NCBI GenBank assembly: GCA_013995675.1
Contig: VWRR01000001.1
Coordinates: 980,798-1,044,797, forward strand
Direction: 5' to 3'
Source of the DNA: Cyanidiococcus yangmingshanensis
Taxonomy: Eukaryota > Rhodophyta > Bangiophyceae > Cyanidiales > Cyanidiaceae
DNA: 64,000 nucleotides
Part shown: in pieces, positions 20,768 through 32,784 of the stretch
Position numbering within the stretch: the first letter of the stretch is position 1
Layout: each line of letters starts with the position of its first letter
Position numbers and translations under genes: made by a program
The notes under the pieces: generated by a model
Database searches by the model: none
Seen by the model: the letters and a program-made list of their open reading frames with translations, nothing else
Told to the model about the DNA's origin: nothing

Positions 20768-23021
20768 ATGCGACCACTACCGGCCTCCAGCGAACGACCT
20801 TACGCGGTCTTTCGGGAAGAACGTTCAGGTCGGACCGCGACGACCGAAAAGTCAAGGGCCTTGGCTGCACTGGTGGCACCCGTGGCTCCTCGTCGGGCTC
20901 TGCTTGACGCTTGGGAGCGCTTTTCTGGTTAGGGTTGATGCTGTCGAGAAACCGCTCACGACGTTGACACGTGCACAACAATCGACGTGGCGACTCGTAC
21001 CAGCAAGTCCCTCCATTCTCGTGCGAGGATCTCTCTCGACATTCAACATCACTTTCATCGAACCGTACGACGTTGCGGCCAAGGAAGCGTTCGCGTTCGC
21101 CGCGCTACAATGGGCAAACGTCTTTCGTTCGAGTGTGCCGGTCCGCATCGTCACAACCTACACGGCTCTGACAGGGACACCTACCACGAGCAGCGATCTC
21201 GGTTCAACCTTTGCCTATCTGGTGATGGGGAACGGCACCAATGGCTTGATTAATCGTACTTGGTACAACACCGCGTTGGCTGGCGCTATTTCTGGGGCCG
21301 CTCTCGTCGCACATACCCCCTTTGATATGCAAATCGAGTTGAACAGCGCGGCTCCATGGCACTTTGATCCCTACACAACCATCGACCCGTTGACAGCGCC
21401 GCATGAGATCGACCTAGCAACAACGATACTGCGACAGATTGCGGTTGGCCTCGGTTTTAGCGGCACAATCACTGCCGATTCCGAGACCAAAACTGCGCGT
21501 TATGGCCTCGCCTACGATACGCACTACGGATATCCGGCGTTCTCAGTGCCTGGTCGCTTCGACTCGTTGCTAGTGGACGCAGCCGGCTGCGGAGTGATCA
21601 CCGCTTGCCAGCCGTATGGAGGAGCCGCTCTCTACAGTGCGCTCACAACGCTGAATAACATTTTTATACAGGACGTGGATGGCAATCCGTTCATGCTTTT
21701 CAGTCCGGATCCATACAATCCGGCGACGAATACGTATCAGTTCTCGCCAACGACGTGGTTATGGGATTGCGTTCAAGCTGGTTTCCAGACGGTGCGTTGT
21801 AGTTCGCTGGTTACTCCGTATGCCGTTCCTGGTGAGCAGAACTACAACATTGGGGCGAACACGCTGGCCATCATGGCGGTGTTGATGAGCAACCGCACGC
21901 TACCGTCACCAGCGCCGGCCTACTGCACCGCAGCCTGCACCAGCGATACGACCATCGCAGTGGAGGCCATCGCTGCCTTCCAAGACTTTTCTGAAGACGC
22001 TGCTGCTGCTGCTGCACCAGTCGCTCCGGCAGTGACACCGAGCTCTGCGATCATGGTCGCGCAACGAGTCAGCGTCGCGACGAGCTTGATGCCGCGCACA
22101 TCGCCCGGTATGCCTGTGCTGGCACCCGTAACAGGCACCGCGACCACCAAGACGGTCTTTGTACCGACTGTGCCGGTGCCATTGCCATCTACCTCTGGTG
22201 TTCCGCGCTCGCTCCTACCTTCGTGCGACCAAGTTCGAAAGGCATACGCAAGCGCTCTGCAAGATGTGCTCCATGCGTACAATTTCAGCAATAGTGCAGT
22301 CGCACCCGTCCATTGTCGTTTGGATCGTGGCTCGGAGCGATACCTCCTCAGTGCATCGATTGTGGGTCTCGACCACTCCGCGGTTTCCGACTTGCGCGCA
22401 ACGCTTTTGGATAGTGTGAATACCACCGGTGTCCTCATTGCAGCCTCTATGCAGATCGCGCTAGGAACGAGTCTCTCGCTGGATCCTGTTGCCGTGGTTC
22501 GACTCTACGAGCGCACTGGCGTGTCGGCACCGGTGCTTCCGCCGCCGGTCCCATTACAGACTGCGCTTCAGTATGCGGGCGCTTTCGACGTGCACTGGCG
22601 CCTCGAAGCTGCTCCCGGGACAGTGGTGAATCAGACCACCTTTTGCTCCAATGCTGCGATCCAATCGCTCATCCAGAGTGCGACGATCACAATTCTGGAG
22701 CTCTCCATCAGTAAGACCCTGAACACTTCGGTTTTTGGGATTGCGGAGCTATCGCTCATTCCCGAACGGAGCGAATGCGCGCTGTATCGGGGGTCTCCGA
22801 ATAGTGCGCCGCCAGCAAAGTACGACCTGCTCTTCTCTGTGGCGGTTGCGCGTTCGGCAACGAACCTGCAAAGGAGTGCGGCCTTTGTGCCGGCTGCATC
22901 CAACGCAGCCCAGACATTGGCCTCCGTGGACGTTACGAGTATCTTGCGGACATTGGCGCCGAGGGGACTCTACTCAGACACTGTCTTCGTCCATATCGTT
23001 TATAATTCTTTTACTTTTTAA
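20768..23021 (+). CDS. Membrane-anchored or secreted zincin-like protein lacking the active site
   Basis: The main frame is open to TAA at 23019-23021 and encodes about 705 residues from 20904. No ATG lies near its 5' end. Upstream in the same frame is a hydrophobic segment (HWWHPWLLVGLCLTLGSAFLV) that looks like a signal anchor. A plausible ATG at 20768 is in the neighbouring frame, so one extra base near 20855-20865 would join them. The family resemblance is to secreted zinc proteases whose core reads WY..ALA, D-I-x-x-x-x-NS, then HExxHxLGF. Here the equivalents are TWYNTALAGA, FDMQIELNSAAPW and ILRQIAVGLGF at 21426-21458. Both metal-binding His and the catalytic Glu are therefore replaced. 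The second half is Thr/Ala/Pro-rich with a folded-looking C-terminal region. Several N-x-S/T sites fit a secreted glycoprotein. Catalysis is unlikely; binding or structural role inferred. Confidence 0.65.
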
Positions 23022-23457
23022 ACACGACGCCTGTGGAAATAGCGTACTGATTCAACGTTTGACGTACTGTGAACGAGATGGCTCGCTCGTTTCTGTTCCA
23101 GTTAGGCCAGCGATTGCAGACGCCGAGTCCAGTGCCACACCGAGCATGAACGGGACTCGGAAGCGTGTCATGGCCCTCATTGCATTGAGATGCATTGCAG
23201 TCAGGAAAGCGAGCTGTCGTCCCGAAGGTTGACATCCGTGAATGGATCGCTTACTAGAGATCGTGCAACGACCGATCTTGCGACCGTTTGCTCTTGTATC
23301 GGGTCTGCTCGCGCTCCCGTGCCTGCATAGCGTCACTTGCACCAGCGCAAGGCATGTTGACTGGTCTCCCGAGTCGGTTCACAACCGAACGAGCCAAAGC
23401 TCGCCTGAATAAAAGTCTTCGTTGGTCGACGCGAGGTCGTACCGGGCCGCGAGGCTC
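23022..23457. other. Intergenic stretch before the 122-bp array
   Basis: No gene is recognised. Short open stretches on both strands do not resemble any family. Confidence 0.35.
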
Positions 23458-23826
23458 TCTCGAATGGTCCATGCGGCCAGGATATGCACGCCCTGGAGAA
23501 TATGCTCGGTCTGCGTGAGCCTTGCCGGTCACCGGTTTGGTATCCGTGGTCAAGCAGAGGCAGCATATCCAAAGGGTGCCTCGAAAGGTCCATGCGGCCA
23601 GAAAAATGCACGCCCTGGAGAATATGCTCGGTCTGCGTGAGCCTTGCCGGTCACCGGTTTGGTATCCGTGGTCAAGCAGAGGCAGCATATCCAAAGGGTG
23701 CCTCGAAAGGTCCATGCGGCCAGAAAAATGCACGCCCTGGAGAATATGCTCGGTCTGCGTGAGCCTTGCCGGTCACCGGTTTGGTATCCGTGGTCAAACA
23801 GAGGCAGCATATCCAAAGGGTGCCTT
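23458..23826. repeat. 122-bp tandem array, three copies
   Basis: Three head-to-tail copies with an exact period of 122 bases: the string gtctgcgtga recurs at 23509, 23631 and 23753. Copies two and three are almost identical. Copy one differs mainly at its left end, where gatatgcacg replaces aaaaatgcacg. Because 122 is not a multiple of three, each copy is read in a different frame, so the array does not encode a repeated protein. It sits in the gap between two convergent genes. A non-coding minisatellite is the simplest reading. Confidence 0.9.
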
Positions 23827-24208
23827 TTCCTGGGCGCCGGTGGATGAGATGAAGAACGCTTCCGCTTCCCAAGAGGGAAACCTCCTTGCTCGGCATCGTT
23901 CCACTGCGGCTCCTTGGGTACCGTATTTCCCTCGAGGCCGACAGAATCGAGTCTCTGTCACGGAAAACGCGGCAGCTGGACGCTGAACAACGGGCATATG
24001 GTCTGCGTTACGCACTAGTCGTTGACTCGCTCACGAACCTCATTCATCCTTCAGGAAGCTTTCTTGATCTTCTACGATCTGATTCAGCGCCAAGTCCATG
24101 CTAGGCAACGCGACAAGGTCTCGTGTACACAAACGTGACGCCCTGTGGCAGTGGCCGCACGACACCCGAGCGACTCCGCAAAAAACCTGTTTTGCGTACC
24201 ATATAGGT
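23827..24208. other. Intergenic stretch after the 122-bp array
   Basis: No gene or RNA is recognised. It should hold the 3' end signals of the minus-strand gene to the right. Confidence 0.35.
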
Positions 24209-26456
24209 TCATGTGGTTGCTGGTGTCGCCAAGGTCTCCTGAAGAGCACTCCAGGTCTCTTCATCCAGATAGCAACGGATATGTTGGATGCTCTCGCGAA
24301 AACGCTCCCGCGACTGGGCATAGATTCCGCGAGACACACAAGTCGCAAGCAGCAGTGCCGGTTGCTGTACACCCAAGACCGAACGCATCAGTTCACTCGC
24401 GGCAATCTGTTCGGCGAGATACAGCGGCCAGTGAGTCAGCAAGTAGTTTGTCATTGCCGCAGCGTTGGCTTCGTCGACCGGTTTTTTATCGGTGAGCGTC
24501 CACCAGAACAATCGATCATTCCATGCGTGGGCGTCGGTGGCAAACCACCCAAGCGCTAGGGCCAGAACCAGAACCACCCACGGCCAAAGAACTGCTGAGG
24601 AATGGGGTGTTCCAGCCCCCCTCAAGGCTGGTTGCACCGAGTGCCTCGAGAGCCTGCAGAATAGGTCGCTTGTCCGTTGCGCGAGCTCGCTCGAGCACGT
24701 CTTGCAGCCACTTGGGTACTCGTTCATCATCCTGGGACGGTGCGTGCTCCACAGGGCGATTCCATCGAGCAAAGTGGCCGGAAAACCACTGGCTATGACT
24801 CCCGAACGATGTCGTGGCCTTACGCCATGCCAAGGCCTGTCCTGAAAGGCTACGAAGGTAGGGCGTGTCGATGAGCGGCAACCAGTCATGATGATGGACA
24901 TGTGCTGTCGCGTCGTCGAGCTTGTTAGCGGATCGACGCTGCCGAGGCGGAGCGTGTCGCGCTATCAACATCTCTGCTGCCTGTCGTTCATCAGGCTCTC
25001 TAGTCTCCGTGATCGGTGTTCCATCTCGTTGCTCAGTCGTTTCACCCTCGTGCCAGGTGCCTTGAACCGTGTTTGCTGTTTTTAATCCAGTTTTCTGCCC
25101 TGGATGATGCGATACGTCGCACGTCGGTGAAGACAATTGCATTGTCGAAGCCGGTTGCAATACCGAATGCGCCAAAGACGACGCCCCCATCGGTTGGATC
25201 TCGCATGACTCGGCTCGGTTGGATCCGCATGTCATCGAGGGAGCATTTCTCGGCGACATGAAAAGATCATTCATCGAGCAATGCTGCGATGCTCCGTCTG
25301 CCAGCATCTTCGAATGTCTATTGGTGGCGGTACTCGGCTCTGTCTCGAAGGAGATTTGCTTGGGCGAGCTGGACGGCGGACCCGTCACCAGAAGGCATGC
25401 TACAGCCAAGGCGCTCTCCTCAGCGTCGCTGTGCTCAAAGTCACCGATGGCATCCAACGCTTTTCGTAAGGAGCCTTCAGACTGTGATGTCAGCGCCATG
25501 GCGTACTCGAAACGCGACGAGTCTGAGACGCCATGTTTCGTCAACAAGGTCGCCCGAGATAGAGGCTCCAGACCAGCCAATGCACACGCCTGAGCACCAT
25601 GAAGAGCAAAAGACAGAGGCCAACCAGCAATGAACTCCATCAAATACATCGAACGATCTGAAGCAAGCGGCTTTTCGCGAGAATTCAACAACAGCACTGC
25701 TTCCGGTACATTGGCCAGTACAAGCGCCTCCCGCTTCGGGGCATACACCGCGTCTACAAAGCCGCCGGCGAAAAGGTCTGCTGCAACCAACCAAGGCAGC
25801 GCACGACTCGTGCGAGTCCCTTCCAATGAATCCAAAAAGGTAAGATGAGCACCCTTCCAGTCGTGGCTCTGTAGCGTCTGCTGCAGTTGCCACCAGACCG
25901 CAGCCGGATACACGATTCTCTCCATCTTGGCCATTCGCCGTTTGCCAGCGAGTAGTGCTGCTCGATCGCCCGTTGTTGTTCCAGTTTGTAAAAGGCGCCA
26001 AGCTCGCTCGAGAGTTCGCCGCTGTTTCGCCTCCAGCTCTCGATAACGCGGCGATCGGGCACCCCAGTGCACCATCTCGGCCGATGGGAATATGAAAACC
26101 AGTTGAATGCACGCTCGTGAAATGGCCTCCGTTCCAGCGTTCCCCAGCGTGAAAGCCAGGAGCCATTGTTCCAGGTCAGCGATCGCACGTGCCTGCAGGC
26201 TCGGTGTCAGGAAGCCGTACGCGTTCAAAAGCGCACAGTCGTCAATCACTTGCCAGGATGTCCGATTCCCAGGGCGTTGCGACATTGCGTCAGCTAATGG
26301 CTGAGCGACGAGAGCGTGTTGGAGCCAAGCTTCTAGATCCCACGCGATTCGCAGCGTTGAGCAGCCAGCCTGCGGCCAAAGGCTTGTGCACGGTGCACTG
26401 TGACAGTACCCGAGGCGTTCGCAAGCCTCGCGAAAGCCGTACACCTGTAGCCACAT
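24209..26456 (-). CDS. Unknown protein with C-terminal membrane segment, one frame change
   Basis: The upstream frame runs from ATG 26456 for about 620 residues: a helical N-terminal half rich in Leu, Ala and Trp (for example QQTLQSHDWKGAHLTFLDSL), then a long Ser/Thr/His-rich region from about residue 370. The reading should shift by one extra base near 24575-24600. The next frame gives LWPWVVLVLALALGWF, a clear transmembrane helix, then a soluble tail of about 100 residues ending at 24209. Total is about 748 residues. Without the shift the upstream frame reads on only to 24516 with a Ser/Gly tail. The helical half could be a repeat scaffold, but no family was recognised. The shift has the same sign as those in the conserved genes. 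Confidence 0.6.
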
Positions 26457-27514
26457 ACTCAAGATCGTCCTTTATGCAATAAAGTTCACGCACGAACACC
26501 GACCTGCTGCCCCAGTTCCCAACAACAGTAACGTTTTTCCTAGAGAAACGATAATGCGTAGGCAAGCGGCAGTGGCGGTCGAACAGGTACGACGGCGCAT
26601 ATGATCGCCCTTGCAGCTGCCACGAAATGACCCCTATACTGCCCTTTTTGCTTCTGACTCGAGGTCTCTTCGCCAGAAAAGTACGCACTCGTTGCTTTAG
26701 GGTTGTTTGGGAACCTTTCGTCACCTTCGAGATCATGGACAATTGCAAAATTCCCGATTTGAGATCTTTCCAAATGGCACCAGATTCCCAATGCCTTGGT
26801 GTGCCCCGCTTCTTCGATTCCAGTCTATTGCACGATCAAGTCTGAAGCATCGAATATCCGAATGAATAGCGAGCGACGACGTTTACCTCCTTTACACAAC
26901 ATTCTTGGTCGTGGACGTAGCACGAGTCCAATCTCCGTATACCACAGCTCGCTGAACGAGATCCAGACATCGACGAGCCTTGTCAAAGCGTCGTTTTGTA
27001 TGTGAATGGTTCTGCGAATCAATCACTCCTCATGCCTGCTCCATGCAAAGCAACATGTTGTGGCGAAAATGCTTACCGAATCTCTGTAGCAGTCTGTCTG
27101 CGGACCAGGATCAAGCCAAGAACAGACGCTTCATTCAAGCTGTTCCCATGGTTTTGAACCATGGAACACGACAAAGGATCCGCAATGACCATAGAGGATT
27201 TAAGAAATCGATATTTCGTCATTAGAGGATCATTTCCGACAAGAGGTTGCGATCGCGTGCGGAGCACGCACCGTCGTCGATGCACCGGACTGCTTCTCGA
27301 TCGCGTGCGGATCACACACCGTCGTCGATGCACCGGACTGCATCTCGATCGCGTGCTGGTTTGCACGATCTCGCCCTTCTCAACCGCTTTTTCTCTTTCA
27401 TGAATGCGACTCCCTATCTTCAAGGTTTCGAACGAGTCCACGGAAAGCGCCGCTTCATAGATTCATGAAATCTTTCTCTTAAAAGCTTACTGACACAGTG
27501 CATGTCTGTCAAGT
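26457..27514. promoter_or_regulatory. Divergent intergenic region with a 48-bp repeat
   Basis: About one kilobase lies between outward-pointing genes, so both promoters are expected here. No protein with recognisable features was found. It contains the 48-bp tandem repeat described separately, 150-260 bases upstream of the lipase-like gene. Confidence 0.4.
27251..27357. repeat. 48-bp tandem repeat, 2.2 copies
   Basis: Copies start at 27251, 27299 and 27347 (partial), each with gatcgcgtgc. The full copies differ at four positions. Although 48 is a multiple of three, no frame through it connects to a recognisable protein. It lies in the upstream region of the lipase-like gene. Confidence 0.9.
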
Positions 27515-30410
27515 ATGGCGGGCTCAGAGGTTTCCTTTACTGTAAGTGAGCGGGTGTCTGCTGGCGACGCGCGACGGAGCCGTCTAGGTGCTCGAGTCGG
27601 CACCGGAAGACGTCTTAGTCGCTTGACGAGTTTTTTCGCGACTCCACAAATCCGCAGCAACCCCAAAGAAGCCAAGTTTTTGCTGGAGACGCTTTCATCG
27701 GAGCAGATTACTTGGCAAATTTTGAATCTCGTCGGAGCGATCGTTTTTTCGTTAGCGTATACGCTGACTTTGAGCTTTGTTGCGCGTAGGGATGCAGCAG
27801 CGGTTCCAGCGCTCAACCTGATCGATCGCGTTGTTGTGTTCGGCTTTTGTGCGCTTCAGCTGACTTTCAGCGTCCTCTATCTGGTTCGTCTGTATCGGTA
27901 TGGTTGGATTCGCTGCACCATGGAGATGCGTTCCTGTTTCCTGCAGGGTTACTTTCATGTTCATCACCATGAACCTGGTTGGGAATGTAGCGCGCACAGT
28001 CTCCGAGACGAGCTCTACCACCATCGCGATCCTCTATGTGTCGAGTCTAATTTGGCAGTGGTTCTGGATATTTGGGTTCTACTGGCATGCCATGGCGATT
28101 TTGCGACTGTATCGCAACATCAAGGATCGATGGAGTTTCCTGCAGCGTAATCGAATGGTACTAAGCATGTGTTTTCTGATTGCAGCACTTCAAACAGCGT
28201 TTTGCGGCTGGTCTCGAACAGCGCTCGGACTGACCTGGCCATCGATGCTGGCCCAGTACATAGAGCGTCAACAATACCAGGACATCGCTTATTCGATCAC
28301 CTTTGGATTGGTCGTTGCACTGAGATTGTTTCTGGATGGGTGGATTGCCTTCGAGCTGTATCTGACGTTCCGCGTCCTGCTCGATTTGCCGTACACCTGC
28401 TGTCATCACAAGCAAATGGCTGCACGGTTTTTCCGCGTGATAACGGCGATTTCATATATCTTCTTGGTTGCGAATGATACGCTGTCAGGGAGTCTCGTTC
28501 CCCTGCCCACAAAGGACGCCTCTATAGGCGGGGTGCAGATTCACTTGCTTGGGGTCGCGCGCTTCACCGGCGGCACGCTTGCGATGCTCTTTATCTGGTC
28601 GATTCTGTTGCTCTATACGCACTTGCCGCCTACCGTTTCGGGCATCTGGAGTCCGTGGATTGCGGCATTAGTTCCAGACCCCGCAGCATACCAACGAAAA
28701 CGAGCTGAAGCTGCCCGTCTGCGATCTAGACGCGGGCACTCCAGTCTCAGTACAAGTCCTGGCGGGCCTTGGACACGGTCGCAAGTCGACGATGAGCAAG
28801 AACTTCCCAAAACAAACCTGTACTACAAAACTGAAGCCGAAGCGATCACTGGTGGTGATCACTGGCTCTCGCGCTCGCTGGTGCTCGAGACCCACATCCT
28901 GCTTTTCAATTTGGCGTACTTGTCGTATCGACCATGGCGTGATCCGCAGAAGTACGCTGAAATCTTTGATCGCTACGGGGTCGGAGAGAAGTATCCGCTT
29001 CAGGCTCGCGTCGTGCGACGTGTATCCAGTTCGATCATGGACGTCCATGTGCTCATCATCGAGCTTGCTGACCGGATTGTCGTGAGTTTTCGTGGTACCA
29101 AAAGCACACGTAACCTGCGTACGGATATCAACTTTCGACGAGTTCGCCTGGATTTGCACCTGCACGCTCAAGAGTGCCCCAATGTAGCGGACGCGTGGCG
29201 TAGGAGCGTTTGCAGCAAGCACTGGATGCGCCGAGTCATTCGCAAGGCACCGAAGCTGGTCGCAGTACGACGCCGAATCACACCGCGACAAGAGATACCT
29301 CTGAAAATGGTGTCGAATCGTCTTCATGCTCCTCATCTGCAGCGCGGGAGACTCATAAAGCTGATCGTCGAGCTGCAGAGAATTCCGCCAAGTCGGTTGA
29401 TCCCGATTTGGAACAAGGCGCTGGAGCCGCCGAGTCAGCCCGATCTCTGGGGCGCACTTACGGCTGGTGGTGGCGCCTCCGGACCATGAGCCCCTGGAGA
29501 TTCGGAGGTATCCGTGCCCAGGCTGGAGAGAATTTCTCATGGTTCATCGGTCGACGCGTCCCAATGAAGGTGCACGATGGTTTTGCGCACGCTTACTTGT
29601 CGGTGCGTGAGGAGCTTGTGGACGCCCTGGTGCCGCTTATTGCGAAGCCTGTACTGCTGCCCTTTGTGGATGAACTTGAGGAACCCAACCTCTCTGGTAC
29701 TTGGTCCGACGTATACGGAAACGACGCTCAAGATGGACCTCAGTGGTCGCAGTACGCGCTGGAACATGCGAGTCCGTCGGAACGACGGAGCGATGCCAGT
29801 GGCGATCCGTTCGAGGCTGAGCCATCGACTTGGAGATCTTTACAGCGTTCGGCATCTGGATCAAGCGACCATGAGGGAAGGGCATCGACAGCATCGAACT
29901 TGCCGCTGCGAGCGCACAAACCGGTGATATTCTGCGGTCATTCTCTTGGCGCGGCGCTTGCAACCATTGCGGCACTAGACTTGACTACGTTTCAGAACCC
30001 ACAATCTCTGCATCTATCCTCTGATCGAGTCATGTGCGTTACCTTCGGATCACCACGAGTTGGTAATCGCTCGTTCAGTAGGACGTTCCGTCGTATGGTT
30101 CCGTTCTCCTTCCGTTGGGCCGCAGGTCGGCGATATCGTTACCAAGGTGCCTTTTTGGGGTTACGAGCACGTTCCGGTCAAGGTTATGATCGATCCGTTG
30201 ACGGGTAGCATTCTCATGGATCCCTCTATTATGGAGGAGTTTGTGGTGGCCTTTCGCAATTCTGTGGACGCCCATCTGCGAAATGCGTACACCCAGGGCC
30301 TGCAAAAGTGGTGCAGCCGATATCATCCTGGATGGGACGTGCATTTCTGGGACTTTCATGACGTCCCGGATGAGCATGCCATGGGCGCGACGCTTGAGAG
30401 CGTTATGTGA
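27515..30410 (+). CDS. Multi-pass membrane lipase of the class 3 / diacylglycerol lipase type, several frame changes
   Basis: The N-terminal half holds about seven or eight transmembrane helices (27690-28620), for example LNLVGAIVFSLAYTLTLSF and GGTLAMLFIWSILLLY. The C-terminal half is a class 3 lipase. It has IVVSFRGTKSTRNLRTDINF (oxyanion strand), VHDGFAHAYLSV, the nucleophile elbow FCGHSLGAALA with its Ser, VTFGSPRVGN, and DIVTKVP...YEHVP with the late Asp and His. Membrane helices followed by a lipase-3 domain is the layout of sn-1 diacylglycerol lipases, which release 2-monoacylglycerol. The frame changes near 27952 (one extra base), near 29200 (one missing or two extra) and near 30135 (one extra, just before DIVTKVP). 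An Ala/Ser-rich loop at 29210-29450 interrupts the lipase domain. About 960 residues in all. ATG 27515 is used. Family confident; precise substrate inferred. Confidence 0.8.
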
Positions 30411-31440
30411 TAAGCAAGTCCACACAACATGGCATCGTTATCTAATTCTCGCTTGCCTCATTGCGGATGATAAATCGAAACTTTTGGATTCGCGGTGGAG
30501 TCTTCAGACAAGTGCGACTCGTCGTCGAGGAGGCGCTCCGTCTGGTTGGCTGGCTGGCAGGCTGGCAGAGTAGACCCATGCTGGCAAGCTCATACATCCT
30601 GTGAATAGACTTTGCGGAGACTCGGCTGCAGATTGGATTGAATGGAGATTTGTATCTTCTCCAAGCTTTTCATATCCTGACAGTGATGATGATTCCTTTT
30701 CGTGAGGAAGGCTGGGTTCCGACGCGCAAACAAGGTTTGAATCCGAATAGAGTCAATATCATGCTGAGGTAACCAAACCTTTTCCCCAACAAAGGCTCCT
30801 CTCCATTGAAAAGGATAGATTCTGACTCGCCGAGTAAATTGAAACAGATGCTCAGATTCGTTGAACGTCTCCACTGTATGCTTCGGGTGAAACCTTTATT
30901 CCGCAATGCAGACCGGACTTGTCATGGTATCGAGCTCAAACAAAGTCGACGATTGTGCCGCAAGCCAGCTGGAGATCTATCCGATCATCTTGAGAAATGG
31001 TTACGACCAAGCTACCTGCTCGATCTGGCACGCTTTCAGTCGGTGGGTGTCAATTGCAATCCAAACAAACATAACCACGAATGACTGTGTATCCGTCTTC
31101 ATCGTCACGATCATGGTCGGTGCTACCGCTCTGCCTCATGATTGTGGGCAAGTCTCGATATCCTTCTCGAATCGAACGAGTGGTGCCACGCTCCAGTTGC
31201 TCATTGATGCCTGGCGCTAGCCAACAAGCTGAACAACAAAGACACCAACGACTGGTGGATCGATTTTCTCTTGGGATACAAAAACCCCATTTATGCTCGC
31301 TCGGATCGAACGAGTCTGTAAAAGGATACTTGAGTCAGGTTCAAGCAGTGGAAGGCGACCCATATGACTCATGCCTACCCTGATTAGACACGTGGTTTCC
31401 TATCGCTCATCCGGTGCGACTACCGAGCACCGATGCGCCG
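30411..31440. other. Intergenic stretch, nothing recognised
   Basis: The base composition is more AT-rich than in the flanking genes. Open stretches are short (about 100 codons or fewer) on both strands and without family features. The flanking genes converge here. Confidence 0.4.
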
Positions 31441-32544
31441 CTATGGTGTTTCATCCAACATTGTGCGCTTTCGAATAGAGCGTGCCTCAACTCCATTGGG
31501 CGTAGAGCGTCGCTTCGCAGTGGAGGCGGTGCCTGATGCTCCTTCTAGCACCGGCTCTACCAGCAATGTTTCCGATTGTGCCCTTGCTGGAACCTCTGCC
31601 TCCGAAGCAGGCGACGTTGCTGCTGCCTCTTTTCCCGTACGCTTCCGGCGGACGCGCCGTTTTCGTCCCTCTTGCGTAGGCTCTGCGGCGCTCAATCGAG
31701 TAACGTCCTCACTTTCGCTCGACGATGATGTTGAGCGTTCATCCGGTTGATTCATGGCCTGGTGATGATATGTCTCATCGGGCGTTTTCGCGTTCGATCG
31801 GATCGACTCACGCTGTGACTCCGGATCCGCCACATCAAGATCAAGCATCAGGCGTTGTTCTTCCGGAGAGCAAAGCTCACCCCCGACTTCCAGCTTCGCC
31901 AGCAGGAGCTGAAAACGGCTCTCTGGGCGCCTCAGTATCCGCGCTACAACCCGCGTTGGTGCAGAGAGGGCACCATCCTCGGCTGCCGCGTCCGCAAGCT
32001 CCTCGAGGTGTTCATGAGCAGCCATGCGCCGATAGACTGGTCCTATTGTGGTCCCTCGCGTCATTTTCATTACTTGCCTCAGGAAAGTGTTCGACTGAGC
32101 TTGCAGCCGGTACTCTCGGTGACGCATAAGCTCGCGGGCACGGCGCTCTGCATAGGACATGTAGCGGCTGACACGCGTCCACACACTCAACTGACTCAGT
32201 TTCCGAGCGCCTCGAACCTGTTGCAGTCGCTCCAGATCTGCCAGAAACCTTTTTGAAACTCGTTCTATAGACTTGTCTGCATCTGTATCCCAATTGAGTG
32301 GGACGACCTCTGTCGAGGCGCTCAAGGCAGTCAGCGTCTCATCAAGCGTAACCAGCGCCTTGGCTGACAGTGCAGCACAACGCGCTGCGAAGCGTACCTG
32401 CTCATCGGGGCCAAGCCGTGTCTGCACAAGCGCACGCAGCTCCCTCACAGTGGGTAGCGGACTGAGGTCGCCAGCTGCTCGAGCTTTTGCCCATCGTCGT
32501 CGTTGTCGTCTCAGCTCGCGCGCTGTCCGTTCATCCTCGGGCAT
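31441..32544 (-). CDS. Basic charged protein, unknown, probably nuclear
   Basis: The 367-residue product begins at ATG 32544 with a very basic, Arg-rich N terminus (RELRRQRRRWAKARA). Its middle, about residues 35-240, is predicted helical with many Arg, Glu and Leu (VSRYMSYAERRARELMRHRE). A Ser/Glu-rich acidic stretch follows. The C-terminal part then has EGRKRRVRRKRTGKE at about residues 287-301, a strong candidate nuclear localisation signal. No domain family was recognised. It is divergent from the next gene with 240 bases between, so the two may share a promoter region. RNA or chromatin binding is plausible from composition only. Confidence 0.6.
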   Translation of the reverse strand: MPEDERTARELRRQRRRWAKARAAGDLSPLPTVRELRALVQTRLGPDEQVRFAARCAALSAKALVTLDETLTALSASTEVVPLNWDTDADKSIERVSKRFLADLERLQQVRGARKLSQLSVWTRVSRYMSYAERRARELMRHREYRLQAQSNTFLRQVMKMTRGTTIGPVYRRMAAHEHLEELADAAAEDGALSAPTRVVARILRRPESRFQLLLAKLEVGGELCSPEEQRLMLDLDVADPESQRESIRSNAKTPDETYHHQAMNQPDERSTSSSSESEDVTRLSAAEPTQEGRKRRVRRKRTGKEAAATSPASEAEVPARAQSETLLVEPVLEGASGTASTAKRRSTPNGVEARSIRKRTMLDETP

Positions 32545-32784
32545 GATCGCTGCAGGGGCGCAAAGCCGGTCCGAACCGCAGCTGTTGTGCGAGTGCAGAG
32601 CGCCACCAAAAAGCTGCAGATCAACTTGATGATCTCAGCAGAAAAATGTTTACCAAAATGAACAGAAAATTAGAGCCGACGAACCGCGAAGCACGTCACC
32701 ACGAATACAGACTTGGTTGAAAAGATACTCAAGTCGCGCTTGGGGCGTCACCAGCAGCGAGCCGTCCTGCGGCGCTGCCGAACG

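Noticed and set aside
23458-23826. CRISPR-like array
   Set aside because: The copies are directly adjacent with no unique spacers, the unit is 122 bases, and no cas-like gene is present; the same holds for the 86-bp and 60-bp arrays.
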